Origin: Microcebus murinus | Taxonomy: Eukaryota > Chordata > Mammalia > Primates > Cheirogaleidae | Assembly: GCF_040939455.1 (NCBI RefSeq) | Contig: NC_134129.1 | Coordinates: 18,364,001 to 18,428,000 of the forward strand | DNA length: 64,000 nucleotides | Reading direction: 5' to 3' | In this document: positions 34,265-47,484 of the stretch, piece after piece | Layout: each line of letters opens with the position of its first letter | How positions within the stretch are numbered: the stretch's first letter is position 1 | Position numbers and translations under genes: made by a program | The notes under the pieces: model-generated | What the model was told of the DNA's origin: nothing | The model's input: only the letters and a program-made list of their open reading frames with translations | The model's database searches: none

Positions 34265-36535
34265 GCTAATAAAAAGAAATGGATTTCTGGTTCTAAAGTG
34301 GTGACGTAGAAGCAAGCTGGCTTCACTGCTTCCCACAGAAAAACAAAAACAAATATAGAGCACTGAGATTATTGCCAAAAATATCCCAGAATTCAAATAT
34401 GAAAATGAGACAGTTCTTAGGGCCACAGAGAAGTAAAAAAACTCTGAACAGATGGTAAGAGAATTGGATTTCCACATCTGCAGTGCCCCTCCCCCTATTC
34501 TGCCTTGCACCAAGCATTCAGAAAATTTCCCCCCAACTCACTGTTTCTACAATGAAAAAGTGAGATCAAGGTGGACAACCAGCTTTTCCCTGGCATCTTG
34601 GGTTTGCTGGCAGGAGACCTTATCCTGCCATGCCTTAACCCATGGGAAGCGTTGTGAGATAGTGAAGGGAAAAATATCCTTTAGGACAGCCAGAGATGAG
34701 GGGGTGGGGGGTAGGTGGGGCTACTATCCACTGTTCTGGAAACCGCTGTGCAACTCAGCCAAAGGAGAGGCCAGATCACAGTGGCTGTTCAGCAGCACTA
34801 TGCTGTAGGAAGTTTGTTCCCCAGGTTCCTTGGGCATGAATCCCTAGCCAGCCTTCCTTCAGTGCTGGGACATCCTTTTTGGAACCTCCTCAGCTCAGGG
34901 AGAGGAGTGCTGTGATAGCTTGCTAGAGGCAAGGTGATCCTGGGCTTAGGGGACAACCTGGAGATGAAAATGAGGCAGTGACCTAGCATTAAAAAACCTA
35001 TAAGCAGTCATATTAAATAAAAACCAAAGCAAGCCAGACAGAGAAGACTGGAATAAATAACTAATCTTTTAATGCCAAGACGTAAATGTACAGCCTCAAG
35101 AAACAACAGCAAACAAGGAGCCATTATCTCCTCAAATGGACAAATAAACTATTAATTGATCCAAAGGAGATGATGATACATGAGCCCTAATCAAGAATTA
35201 AAAATAGAATTTTTAAAGAAACTCAATTATCTCCAAGCTAACAACAAAAAAAGCATTTCAGAAATTTATCTGAGAAATTTAACAAAGAGGTTAAAATAAT
35301 GATTAAAATATCAAACATAAACCTTGCAACTGAGAAATACATTTGCTGAACTGAAAATTCATTAGAAGCACTGGACAGCAGAATATATCAAGCAGAAGAA
35401 AGAATCAGTGAGCTCAAAGATAGGATTTGAAAATACACAGTCAGAGGAGAAAAAAGAAAATAAGAATGAAGACATAGAAAATTGCCTCAAAAGACCAAAT
35501 TTAAAAATTATTGGTGCTCAAGAGGGAGTTGAGCAAGAGCAAGGAGTAGCAAGCTTTTTCAAAGAAATAATAACACAAAACTTTCCAAAAGCTTGAAAAA
35601 AATATAGATATCCAGATACAGAAAGGTCAGAGAACACCAAACAGACTTGAAATAAATAAGATTACCCCAAGGCATATAATCAAACTCTCAATGGAAGTGG
35701 ACAAAGAGAGAATCCTTAAAGCTACATGAGAAAAGAGGCAAGCAACATATAAAGGAGCTCTGATTCATCCACCTACTGACTTCTTAACAGAAACAGTACA
35801 GGACAGGAGGGAATGGAATTATATTTTCAAAGTGCTGAATGGGAAAAAAAGCCACCAAAGAATACTGTATCCAGCAAAGTTATTTTTCAGATTTGAAGGA
35901 AAGATAAAGTCTTTCCCAGGCAAACAAAAGCTGAGAGAATTCACCACCACTAGCTCATCTTACCAGAAGTGTTAAAGGGAGTTCTTCAATCTGAAAGGAA
36001 AAAACAGAACCATGCAAAAAAAGAAGAGAAGAAGGAGGACGAGGAGGAGGTATAAAAGCTACTAAACCTACTGATAAAATTAAGTACACAGACACACCCA
36101 GAATACTCTAATAATGCACCTGGAGTGTGCAAGACACTCATAACTCTACCGTGAAGCCCCCAAATCCAAATCTATCAAAACAAAAACAGCTATAGCAACC
36201 TGTTCAGGAGATAGGTAATATAAGAATATGTGAATTGGCGCAAGTAAAAGTAAAAATGTGGAGAGGATGAAGTTAAAGTGTAAAAGTTAAAAAAAAAAAT
36301 TTCCATTCTTTTTTTGTGATCTAAGATAGTTATCATCTCTTTGAAATAACTTATTATACCTATAAGTTGTTTATTGTAAGCCTTGTGGTGACCACAATGC
36401 AAACACCTATAATAGAGTCATTAAAAATAAAAACAACAAATTAAAACATACTACCCCACTTAATCACAAAGGAAGGATGTATGAAAGGAAGAAAGGAAGA
36501 GAAGAGTTGGAAAACAACAACAACAGCAACCAAAA

Positions 36536-36590
<55 letters not shown>

Positions 36591-37790
36591 AGAAACCAGA
36601 AAACAAGCAACAAATGGCAGCAGTAAGTCTTTACTTATCAGCAATAACATTAACTGTAAATGGACTTAATAATACAATTGAAAGGCATAAAGTGGCTGAA
36701 CAAATGAAGAAACGACCCAACTATATGCATCCTATAAGAAACCCCCTTCACCAATAAGGACACACAGAGACTGAAAGTAAAGGAGTGGAAAAAGATATTC
36801 CATAAAACTGGAAACCAAAAAAGAACAAGAGTCACTATAATCCTATCAGTTAAAATAGACTGCAAATAAAAGACTATAAAAGGAGACAAAGATCACTATT
36901 TAGTGATTAAGGAGTCAATTTAGCAAGAGGCTATAATAATTATAAATATCCATGCACCCAACACCGGAGCTCCCAAGCCTTAAAGCCATCCTTAAAAGAT
37001 CTGAAGGAAGAGACAGACTACATCATCATATTAGTAGGGGACTTTAACACTCCAGTCTCAGTAATGGATAGACCTAGATAGGAAATCAGCAGAGAAATAT
37101 TGGAATTAAACTGTATACCAGTCCTAAGAGGGCTGATATTTATAGAACATTTCACCACCTGCTGTGGAATACCCATTCCTTTCATTAGCACAGAGAACAT
37201 TCTCCAGAATGGACCATATCTTAGACCACAAAACAAATATGAACACATTCAAAAAGTACAAATCATATCTAGTATTTTTTTCTGACCACAATGGAATAAA
37301 ACTAGAAATCAATAACAAGAGGAACCTTGGAAACTTGCAAATATGTGGAAACTAAACAACATGCTCCTGAACAACCAATGAGTCAACAAAGAAATTAAGA
37401 AGAAAGCTCAAAAAATATTTCTTGAAACAAATTAAAACAGGAATACAACATACCAAAGTCCATGGGATATAGCAAAAGCAGAACTAGGAGGGAAGTTTAT
37501 AGCAATAAATGGCAATATCAACAAAGTAGAAGTACTGCAAATAAAAAACAACCAAAACAAGACACCTCAGGAACTAGAAAAATAAGAGCAAACAAAACCC
37601 AAAATTAATAGAAGGAAAGAAATAACAAAGATCAGAGCAGAAATAAATGAAACCGAGACTAAAGTAAAATACAGAAGGTCAATAAAACAAAAAGTTGGTG
37701 TTTTTTTTTTTTTTGTTGTTGTTGTTGTTGAAAATATAAACAAAGTTGACAAACCTTTGGCTGGACTAAGAAAAATAGAAATGTGAGCTA
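34265..37790 (+). mobile_element. Ancient, decayed L1 with ORF1 and ORF2 endonuclease remnants
   Basis: From about 35400 to 36000 the conceptual translation, broken by stops, matches the ORF1 C-terminal domain: PRHIIIKLS near 35675, RREWNYIFKVLNGK near 35810 and KQKLREF near 35925. From about 36620 to 37740 come ORF2 N-terminal landmarks around the endonuclease, such as GDFNTPVS near 37040 and RGLIFIEHF near 37130. It stops at about 37790 before the reverse transcriptase. The upstream part is assigned to its 5' region with low certainty. It is an old L1M-type copy, not coding. Confidence 0.85.
36541..36587. repeat. A-run and (CA)n microsatellite
   Basis: A poly(A) stretch followed by about 18 CA dinucleotides, inside the inter-ORF part of the ancient L1. 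Confidence 0.95.
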
Positions 37791-37802
37791 ATATTGGACT
37801 AA

Positions 37803-37977
37803 AAGGCCTTTCACTTCCTTAGTCTGTTTTGTGCTGCTATGGCAGAATGCCACAGACTGGGTAATTCATAATAAACAGAAATGTATTGGCTCAAAGTTCT
37901 GGAGGCTGGGAAGTCCAAGACCAAGGGGCATTGCCTGTGGAGGGGGCCTTCTTGGTGCATCATAATATTGCAGAATA

Positions 37978-38024
<47 letters not shown>

Positions 38025-38195
38025 ACACTCATAAGAGGGGCAAACCAGCTCCCACTATAATGGCATTTATCAATTCACGAGGATGGAGCTGTTTGGACCT
38101 AATCACCTCTTAAAGGCCTGGCCTCCCCAAACTATCACAATGGCAATTAAATTTTAACATGAGTTTTGGAGGGGACAGACATTCAAACCGCAGCA
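37803..38195 (-). mobile_element. MaLR-type LTR (MLT1/MST-like), solo
   Basis: In reverse orientation it shows cttagtctgttttgtgctgc, cacagactgggtaattcata, tctggaggctgggaagtcca, aatcacctcttaaaggcctg and gaggggacagacattcaaac, the landmarks of a mammalian MaLR LTR. An internal GA microsatellite replaces part of it. No coding region is attached. Ancient endogenous retroviral relic. Confidence 0.85.
37978..38022. repeat. (GA)n microsatellite
   Basis: About 22 GA dinucleotides inside the MaLR LTR. Confidence 0.97.
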
Positions 38196-38559
38196 CTGCT
38201 CATTCCGCTACCCATTCTCACCACAGCCCCTCCAAACCACCTGACCCTGGTGGGAGTCCCCTGGCAGGAGATGAAGGAAGGAGCATTGTGGACCTTTGAG
38301 AAGAAAGCAATGGCAGAGGTTAAGAGGGGAAGGCAAAAGGGAGAAAAAAAGGGCAGTTTTCAGGGAGTTAAATACTCCACTAAATGTCTTCCCAGAATTA
38401 AATTGCCTTATGCCTGCCATTTTCAGGGAGAGATAAACACTGTTCTTTCAGCAACCACATGGGCTAGGCCCGGGAGAAAATGAGCCTGTGCAACCAGCTG
38501 GATCATGTTTGCACAAGAGGCAAAATACATCTGGTCATTAATAGTAATAATTGCTCTTC
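38196..38559. other. Unclassified intronic sequence
   Basis: A 105-residue frame at 38166-38483 crosses from the LTR into this stretch and has no recognisable domain. No gene called. Confidence 0.45.
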
Positions 38560-39073
38560 GGTTAAAAGCCATCATTTAGATGTAGGAAGTGTGGCAGCTG
38601 ACAACTATTGTGGGTCAGGTGACTGCATCCTATAAATTTTAATTTCATTTTTTAAAGGCAATTATTGGGCATCCTTCTGGTTGGAAAGCAGGGGTACAAA
38701 AGGCTAAGGAAATATAACGCACACTGTCAACCAATATGCAGTCTCATTCACATCGTGGGACAATGACTACAGGAAGATAAAACGGGATGGGAGTCGCAAA
38801 TCTCATGGGTCTTTATGAGACCGAGTGCAGTGAGGTATCAAATGAGAGTTTTCATCTGGTTAGGAAGACTTTGAAAGCCTTCAAAGAGAAAGTGGATATG
38901 ACAGAGGCTTTTAAAACAAAGGAGTAAGATGGGAGAAGGTGTTAGGTTAGAGCAAAAAGTGTTTGAGGCAGAGAAGGGAGAGTATTTCAATAGGGCTACA
39001 GGGTTGCCCTTCAAATTCAGATTGCCCTGTTATATTTTTATTTCAAAGAAACAAAAATACTTTTTCATATGAG

Positions 39074-39583
39074 TAGAGTTGACCCTGGAATAATGCAGAG
39101 ATTAGGGACTTCAAACCCCATGTAGCTCCAAATCTATGTATAAATGTTGACTCCCCCAAAACTTTACTACTAATGCCTACTGTTGACCAGAAGCCCTATT
39201 GATTTACCAAACCATCGAAGCCAAACCACTGATCAACACATATTCTGTACATTATACACATCGTATACTGTATTCATACAGCAAAGTAAGCTGTAGAAAA
39301 GAAAATGTTATTACGAAAATCACAAGAAAGAGAAAATATATGCACTGCTCATTAAGTGGAAGCGGATCACTGCAGAGGTCTTCATGTTGATCGTTTGCGA
39401 ATCGAATAGGCTGAGCAGGAGGAGGAAGAGGAGGCTCTTGCTGTCTCTGGTGGCAGAGGCAGAAAAAAGCAGAGGAGGAAGATGGGAGGGGAGATGGGAG
39501 AAGGCAGGCACCTTCACTGGAACAACCCCACGTCTAAGCGGACCTGTGCAATCCAAACCTGTGTTGTTCAAGAGTCAACTGTG
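39074..39583 (+). mobile_element. Tigger-family (pogo/Tc1-mariner) nonautonomous element
   Basis: Termini agttgaccctggaataatgc and ttcaagagtcaact are inverted and bounded by TA-containing flanks. The interior shows gttgactcccccaaaacttt, aagtaagctgtagaaaagaa and cattaagtggaagcggatca, familiar from a primate-wide Tigger group. Its precise subfamily name is uncertain. Confidence 0.82.
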
Positions 39584-39690
39584 TATCTCAAGCGGTGTAT
39601 GAGACATGCCTGTGTGCAAAATGCCTCCGATACATTTGGAGAAATACGTAGAGAGTCTTAGATTCCAGAAAGAGGAATGAAAACTTAAAT

Positions 39691-39716
39691 GTGGTGGTGG
39701 TGGTGGTGGTGGTGGG
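39691..39716. repeat. (TGG)n microsatellite
   Basis: About 8 trinucleotide units. Confidence 0.93.
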
Positions 39717-40386
39717 GCTGTGGAGACATTTATTTACTCTTCTTCTTTTGTTTTAGGGTGGGAGTGAGACGACATGGTCTGTCAGGCTCTACAGGAGGAA
39801 TAAAAAGGCAGTGACAAGAAGGAGGAAAATTATGATAAGAGATGGGCCAGGAAGTCAGAGACAGTGAGGATGTTGATGTGGGTGGTAGAATTCGCTTGGA
39901 AATGGAGAAGATGGTTGAGATACAGTGGAAAAGTGGCCACAGACTAGCTGTCAGGGGCGAAGGAGATGTGGATCCCCCAAATGCCTCCAAGTTTTCGCCC
40001 TATTAACCACGATGACGATGATTTCATTCACACCTGGCAAAGGAGGAGGGCCCGGTGTGGGGAAAAACAAGTGATATGAAATAGGGGTCATTTGGGGAGG
40101 AACTGGTGGGGAATTCAGACACAGACGCTGAGTATGCAGTTAGAAGTCTTCTTGTGAAACTCACTGGTTTGGTATTTTTAGATACTTTAAGCCGTTAAAT
40201 TCAATGAGCTGGTCAAAGCTGGAGGAATCCCTGTAGTTCAACAATTAGAGCAAAATATGAGGCAGTGATGGGAAAACAAATAGACAGAAGAACAAGAACA
40301 ATGACAAAGTAGGGCTTGGTCTTTGAAACCCTGAAGTTAGGAGTTACTCTTCCATCATTCAAAGAAGTCAAGAGTGGAGATAGGGG

Positions 40387-40765
40387 TGATCTAGCACCTC
40401 TTGTATATTCCTGGATAGAGCTGGAACCCATTCCACTAAGTGAAGTATCTCAAGAATGGAAAAACAAGCACCACATATACTCACCAGCAAATTGGTATTA
40501 ATGGATCAACACTTAAGTGGACATATAGGAGTAACATTTATCTGGTGTCGGGAGGGTGGGAGGGGGGAGGAAGGGATGGGTATATACAACCACAACGAGT
40601 GAGATGTGCAATGTTTGGGGGATGGGCACGCTTGAAGCTCTTACTTGAGGGGGGAGGGGGTCATGGGCAATATATGTAACCTTAACACTTGTACCCCCAT
40701 AATACGCTAAAAAAAAAAAAAAAAGAAAGAGGACAAGGCATCAGCATAAAAAAAAAAAAAAAAAA
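40387..40765 (+). mobile_element. 5'-truncated L1 3' end with two A tracts
   Basis: L1 ORF2 tail and 3' UTR (gcacgcttgaagctcttact subtype) end in an A tract at 40709-40724. Then come gaaagaggacaaggcatcag, cat and a second A tract of about 19 at 40748-40766. The flanks aagagtggagataggg (40370-40385) and aagagtgtagattggg (40766-40781) look like a target duplication with two mismatches, which places the second A tract inside the insertion. Confidence 0.88.
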
Positions 40766-41290
40766 AAGAGTGTAGATTGGGAACCGGTGATGGTCTTGGT
40801 GATTTTTAACGGAGCTGTTTTAGGAAAGCAGCTCGGATGGTGGCTCATGGCGTTGCAGACTAAGAAGTAATTGGATGATGGTTTAGGGAGTAGAGGAAAC
40901 CAAAGCTGGGAGAAAACCGGGACCTGAAGAGAAAAACCAAAGGGAAGAAGTCTGCAGAGGAGGGACGCTGAAGATTTAAGTAAAAGAGGGGAGCAAAGTC
41001 TGAAAAGAGGGTGCAGCAGTAAGATGAAATACATCCATGGCAAGACTGGCCTTAGAAAGAAGAGCAACATCTTCCTCAGAGTAAAATGGCAGGAAGGGAG
41101 GAAAGACGGAAGAATTGTAAGGGTCTGACGTGTGGCATTGAGGGAGTTGATGTCGACAGTCTCCACTTTGGGAAAGACAAGGGACATAATGTGCTTCGGG
41201 AGGACCACGGCGGACAGCTCCTGAGATGCGGGCTCCTAACACGACTCACGGCACGTCACGGACACCCTTTATTTAGACCCTAGCTAAATG

Positions 41291-42118
41291 AAAGGGGAAG
41301 TCTTGGTGGCTGCTGGGTCACTCCTTAGTGTAATGCACTTGGTCACAGGAGGGGGGACCCAAGAGCCAGATGCATAAGGAATGACATCTCTCCCACGTGC
41401 TGAATTGTCTGTTGCCTAGTAGCCTGGTTCCTCCAGAAGTACCGGCCCCCGCCAGAGACCATTCTGTTATTTCAGAGCATTTGTGGGACTGAGTGCCGTC
41501 CCCCTGCTGTGAAGCATGATTTGACATAGCTCACGAAAATAGAAAACGACCCCCTCTATTCTTACGGCTTCATCTAAATTAAGTTACAGCATCCCCTATT
41601 GAATTTGAATATAGCAAAATTTTGTTTTAGTTTAATGATGCACTCTTAGGATTATGGAGTTCCTGGCCAAAGGGGCTTTTCGATGGATTCATATAATCTC
41701 ACCATCACTGCAAAAACCTATGCATGAAAGCACGGTCTCGTTCACAGCTGGACTTATGGAAAGGAATAAGGCAAGGAGTTCCGTTCTTTTAATTACTCAT
41801 TTCTAAAATAAGTACAGCTATAAATATTGCCAATACATATGTTGTAGGATGAGGATTTTCTAGATATGTGTGGCTAAGAAGTGATAAATGGCAGTCATTC
41901 TCAAAAAAAAGCTCTTACAAAAAAAAAAAAAAGTACAGACGGTCATTTCTAAGACTAGAAAATATTACACCAGAAGAATTAAGATGGACACACCTTAACA
42001 CAGAGGATCATGGAGGAGATGGAATTTAGGTTTATACGGGAACTTAAGGATAATTTTGATCAATCCCTTTCCTTGATGGATGGGGACGGAAACCCAGCAA
42101 GACAAAAGAATGGAAAAA
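41291..42118. other. Unclassified intronic sequence
   Basis: No gene or recognised repeat family; contains an A15 run near 41919-41932. Confidence 0.5.
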
Positions 42119-42169
42119 AATGAAAGAATGGAAAAATCCCAAAGGTCATTTTGCCAAGATCCACTGATG
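42119..42169 (+). repeat. 51-bp direct repeat, copy A
   Basis: aatgaaagaatggaaaaatc through ttgccaagatccactgatg recurs at 43555-43605 with two differences (49 of 51 identical). Not a family I recognise. Confidence 0.95.
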
Positions 42170-42300
42170 ATAACACTAAAGCTCAAATTATTAATATAAT
42201 TTGTTCAAGGTCAAGCAACCAGAAAATTGTGGAGTTCAAGCTCAGCTTTGATCCTCTGACTCCAGATGTCATACTTTCTCTGCTCTACCTTATGGTCCCT
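42170..42300 (-). mobile_element. Probable MIR fragment
   Basis: atttgttcaaggtcaagcaa, ggagttcaagctcagctttg and ctctgactccagatgtcat resemble the complement of the MIR 5' half. Confidence 0.65.
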
Positions 42301-42317
42301 CCAGGATATTTCTTAAT

Positions 42318-42645
42318 ATAGCCTCTTGTAATTTCCTGGCTAGAGCTGGAACCCATACTACTAAGCGAAGTATCCCAAGAATGGAAAAACAAGCACCACG
42401 TGCACTCGCCAGCAAACTGGTATTAACTGATCAGCACCTAAGTGGACACATAGGAATTTACATTTATCGGGAATTGGGCAGGTGGGAGGGAGGAGGAGGG
42501 GACAGGTATAAACATACACAAAGAGTGAGATGTGCACCTTCTGGGGGATGGACACGCTTGAAGCTCAGACTTAAGGGGGAGGAGGGACAAGGACATTATA
42601 CATAACATTAAAATGTGTACCCCCATAATATGCTGAAATAAAAAA
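42318..42645 (+). mobile_element. 5'-truncated L1 3' end
   Basis: From gcctcttgtaatttcctggc to the A-rich tail after tgtacccccataatatgctg. The flanks atatagcct and gtatagctt are a possible short target duplication. 3' UTR of the cacgcttgaagctcagactt subtype. Confidence 0.93.
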
Positions 42646-42947
42646 TATATGTATAGCTTCTAGGGGAAACAAAACCCAACCTGTGAGGGAAGAAAAAACT
42701 AGAGAAGATGAGGAAGGAGGAAGTCGTGAAGATATCTGACTGGTGTGAGGCTCTTATGGAGAAGACTTGCGCCATAAAAAGATCGGATAGCCCAGATGAT
42801 GGACCAATGGTCTGTGTTTCTCTTTGGAAGGTTGTTGCCTGGTTGCAGGCTACAAGCTGCAAAGACCTGAGTTGGCTCCACAGAGAAGAAAGCAACGTTG
42901 TACAACTTGGAAGGAGATATTGACCTCTAAGCGCATTTGAAATGCAG
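42646..42947. other. Unclassified intronic sequence
   Basis: No recognised repeat. Overlapping 68-120 residue frames on both strands have no known domain. Confidence 0.5.
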
Positions 42948-43090
42948 TGGAGTGAAAAAAGCACGCGCATGGGAATCAGGATCCAAAGATTTTAGTCCCA
43001 ATTTTGCCATTACCTTTTCATGACCTTTGATGAGGCACTTCCCCCTTGTGTGACTTAGTTTACCCATCTATAAAATGAGCCATGTTTAAT
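42948..43090 (+). mobile_element. MIR
   Basis: catgggaatcaggatccaaa, ttttgccattaccttttcat, ttgtgtgacttagtttaccc and atctataaaatgagcc give the forward MIR order. Confidence 0.8.
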
Positions 43091-43554
43091 TTCATGGTTC
43101 TCAAATACTTTTCTTGCGTTATATCACTCCCATTGGTAGAGATTTGCCAATAATTTGGGAAATGATTGAAGTGGGACACTGTAAACTGACAAGGCAGACC
43201 ACATTCTTAGTTGCAAAAAATGACTTTTTATACATTCTTGACTAATCCATATGTTTACACATGTAGTAGTTGATTAGCCTACTAAGTTGGGTCGAGGGAT
43301 ATTCTCGTGGACTACTTTAGAAGGGTAATTCATCCCTTTACACATTGGGCATATCTGACAGAGGTTACACAGGTAACAGAAAAATTATGATTTCTGGTGC
43401 ACGACTTCTCACTAATGATCAACCACTGATCTTGGATTAGTAGGTTTTGCCTGCAGTCATTATGAATAGACTCAAGGGAACTGTTAGTTTATTTTAACAT
43501 TTTTCTGAGAGACATTTGGTTCAGAAATTAACTGGAGTTACAAGCTCTTGGGGC
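43091..43554. other. Unclassified intronic sequence
   Basis: No gene or recognised repeat family. Confidence 0.5.
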
Positions 43555-43605
43555 AATGAAAGAATGGAAAAATTCCAAAGATCATTTTGCCAAGATCCAC
43601 TGATG
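43555..43605 (+). repeat. 51-bp direct repeat, copy B
   Basis: Second copy of 42119-42169, about 1.4 kb away and 580 bp from the GABRB1 exon on its intron 4 side. Confidence 0.95.
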
Positions 43606-44179
43606 CTATTTTGCTACGCAAACGAAGACCAAAGCTGCAATGAAATAACCAACCATCAAGATAAGATTACAAGTTTTTATCACAGATCTAGTTTTTCACT
43701 TGCATATTGGTTTGCAGTATTGGTGAATTACAGACATTCATCGTAATATTTTGACCTGCAACCAGAGTTTGAACTTTGTGTTCACAGTACATACAAGGAT
43801 ATCAGAGGGCTTATGAACACCCTAAAATGGTGGGGAAATTGGGGTTCATAGATGAGTTTGTGGATATATAGCTTTCATTTGCTTCTCAAAAGTAACACCA
43901 AAGGTTAAAAAGCACCACCACTCTACAGATCCTATAATAACAGATCACAGTTGAGATATTTCTTTCATAAAACTGAAAGCTAACTTTGAAACATTGCCTA
44001 AAATTTCCAATAAGCCCTTCACTACACAAGGGTTGATAACAGACCTCCGCAAGTGTACGATACCTCCTTTATATATACATCTATATATTCTCCTACTTGC
44101 TTCTCTCCCCTCTGCCCACTTCCAAAAGTGGAAAATAAAACAACAACAAAAACAGCAGTAAAGCATGCAACATAAAGCC

Positions 44180-44183
<4 letters not shown>
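43606..44183. other. Unclassified GABRB1 intron sequence next to the exon
   Basis: No repeat family recognised. The stretch next to the donor includes an A-rich aaaacaacaacaaaaacagc. Confidence 0.5.
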
Positions 44184-45479
<1,296 letters not shown>

Positions 45480-45493
45480 AGAATAGTATTCTT

Positions 45494-45720
45494 TTTTTTT
45501 TTTTTAATTATTATTTTTTTATTTTGGCATATTATGGGGGTACAGATTTTAAGGTTTCAATAAATGCCCATTTCCCCCCCTCCCCCCAAAAGTCTGAGTC
45601 TCCATCATGACCATCCCCCAGATGGTGCACATCTCACTCACTATGTATGTATATACCCGCCCCCCTCCCCCCTCCCACCTGCCCAATACCCTATTACTGT
45701 AGCACCTATGTGTCCACTTA
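45494..45720 (-). mobile_element. 5'-truncated young L1 3' end
   Basis: Complement of the L1 3' UTR only, ending gcacctatgtgtccactta. Perfect 14-bp target duplication agaatagtattctt at 45480-45493 and 45721-45734. Confidence 0.97.
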
Positions 45721-45859
45721 AGAATAGTATTCTTAATAGAAAGAAAAACGGTGTAACTCCTGCTCAAGGCCCATGTGCTGCCACTGTTATATACACCACT
45801 ACCTGAGAAACGATGACTCAGATCATGCCTTACACCTGGGCAAACTGCATTTCATCTAG

Positions 45860-46040
45860 ACCTCCAGATGGATATATAAACGCATAACTAGTGGGTGCAG
45901 AGTGCCCATATCTGAGGATGGGCACACTTGTAGCTCTGGCTTGGGCGATGCAAAAGCAATGTATGTGACCAACATGTTTGTGCCCCCATAATATTCTGAA
46001 ATTTGAAAAAAGAAAATAAATTTAAAATAAATAAATAAAT
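45860..46040 (+). mobile_element. Old L1 3' UTR fragment
   Basis: gatatataaacgcataacta, gaggatgggcacacttgtag and gtttgtgcccccataatatt parallel the L1 3' UTR with many substitutions, followed by an A-rich (aaat)n tail. Confidence 0.75.
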
Positions 46041-46109
46041 GCATTTCTGAAAAATCCTAAAAAGGAAAGCACTTCCTATTATGGATAATGACTTTAAGTG
46101 CCTTTTAAT

Positions 46110-46163
46110 CATCAATATTCAAGAATGTTTTCCTCCACTGGAAAACATTCTTGAATATTGATG
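46110..46163. repeat. Perfect 24-bp foldback at an L1 5' junction
   Basis: The left arm begins catcaatattcaagaatgtt (46110-46133) and the right arm is its exact complement at 46140-46163, with a 6-nt loop tccact. The left arm contains the L1 target duplication aagaatgttt and 11 bp of flanking DNA; the right arm lies between that site and the L1 5' end. Confidence 0.97.
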
Positions 46164-46551
46164 ACACCATGGAGTACTATTCAGCTCTAAGAAACAATGG
46201 TGATATAGCACACCTTATATTTTCCTGGTTAGAGCTGGAACCCATACTACTAAGTGAAGTATCCCAAGAATGGAAAAACAAGCACCAGATATATTCTCCA
46301 GCAAACTGGTATTAACTGAGTAGCACCTAAGTGGACACATAGGTACCACAGTAATAGGGTATTGGGCAGGTGGGAGGGGGGAGGGGGGCGGGTATATACA
46401 TACATAGTGAGTGAGATGTGCACCATCTGGGGGATGGTCATGATGGAGACTCAGACTTTTGGGGGGAGGGGGGGAAATGGGCATTTATTGAAACCTTAAA
46501 ATCTGTACCCCCATAATATACCAAAATAAAAAAAATAATTAAAAAAAAAAA
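46164..46551 (+). mobile_element. 5'-truncated young L1 with foldback 5' junction
   Basis: Starts acaccatggagtactattca (ORF2 tail) and runs through SPANWY, the 3' UTR (catgatggagactcagactt subtype) and an A tail. Target duplication aagaatgttt at 46121-46130 and 46552-46561. An inverted copy of target-site DNA sits between the left duplication and the L1 body. Confidence 0.95.
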
Positions 46552-46694
46552 AAGAATGTTTGCACTGTTTACTCAGTAACCCTCGTGCGATAATTCAAAG
46601 GCACTCTTTCCTGTTCAATGGCACGAATATTTTCTCTTTGCTGTTGGTCATACAACATCCTTTTAACAGTCTAAAAACCCCCCTTCTACCTTAC

Positions 46695-46696
<2 letters not shown>

Positions 46697-46730
<34 letters not shown>
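46697..46730. repeat. (AC)n microsatellite
   Basis: About 17 AC dinucleotides. Confidence 0.96.
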
Positions 46731-46732
<2 letters not shown>

Positions 46733-47470
46733 GACACAGAGTTCTACACAGTTCTCTTCTCATTTGCTACCATTCTAATCCATATCCTCTTCAAGTTCTT
46801 AACATCATGACTTTTTGGAGGTAAATGAATTGGATAGATTATGGGTCTTGCATTCCAAAACAGCTTGATTCTAATCTCTGCCGCATGTAGAACTGTGTAA
46901 CCATGAGCTACTAACATAACCTCTTGCACTTCAGATGTCTCGTTTATAAACTAAAAAAACCAAATCCCAGCATTTTATTGGCCTATTGTAAGCATCAATT
47001 GAAAAAAATTGAGGTTAAGTTACTTTAGAAACTTTAGAAACTGTAACACACCAGATAAATAAAATGTGTTATCTTCAAAACTGTTAATTGCTACCTATAG
47101 ATTAATATTATACTTCCAAAATACTTGAAGTGTACATATTCGTTTTTTCTATCATTTCTATTCTTAAGGAGATGTTTATGAAAAAACTTGTAGGCAGATG
47201 TATTCTTTGGGCCATGAAAATAAGCAATAGTCTGTCATCAGTTCTAAGTCTTGGTGTTAGCTTCTTGTTTATAATTTGGCCAGTGTGGGAAAATTGACAT
47301 TAGCCACAGTCATACTGTTGCAAACTTGGTCATGGTTATCTGCACAATTAGCAGTGGATGCATGGTTCGGTGCTCATACTGAATCCTCGTTAGCATCCAG
47401 ATTTTCATGAGTGCTACAGAGGATTTCCTGGCAAGGAGACCTTGTGGTGAAATCCTTACTCCACAATTCT
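46731..47470. other. Unclassified AT-rich intronic sequence
   Basis: No gene or recognised repeat family. Confidence 0.5.
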
Positions 47471-47484
47471 TCTCAAAAAATTTT

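Larger units (their letters stand above)
38560..41290 (-). mobile_element. Long L2 copy interrupted by younger insertions
   Basis: Purine-rich phrases characteristic of the complement of L2 occur at intervals: gcagagaagggagagtattt near 38970, gaagtcagagacagtgagga near 39855, tgcagaggagggacgctgaa near 40955 and aagtaagatgaaatacatc-like text near 41025. A Tigger-like element and a 5'-truncated L1 interrupt it. Boundaries are approximate. Confidence 0.55.
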
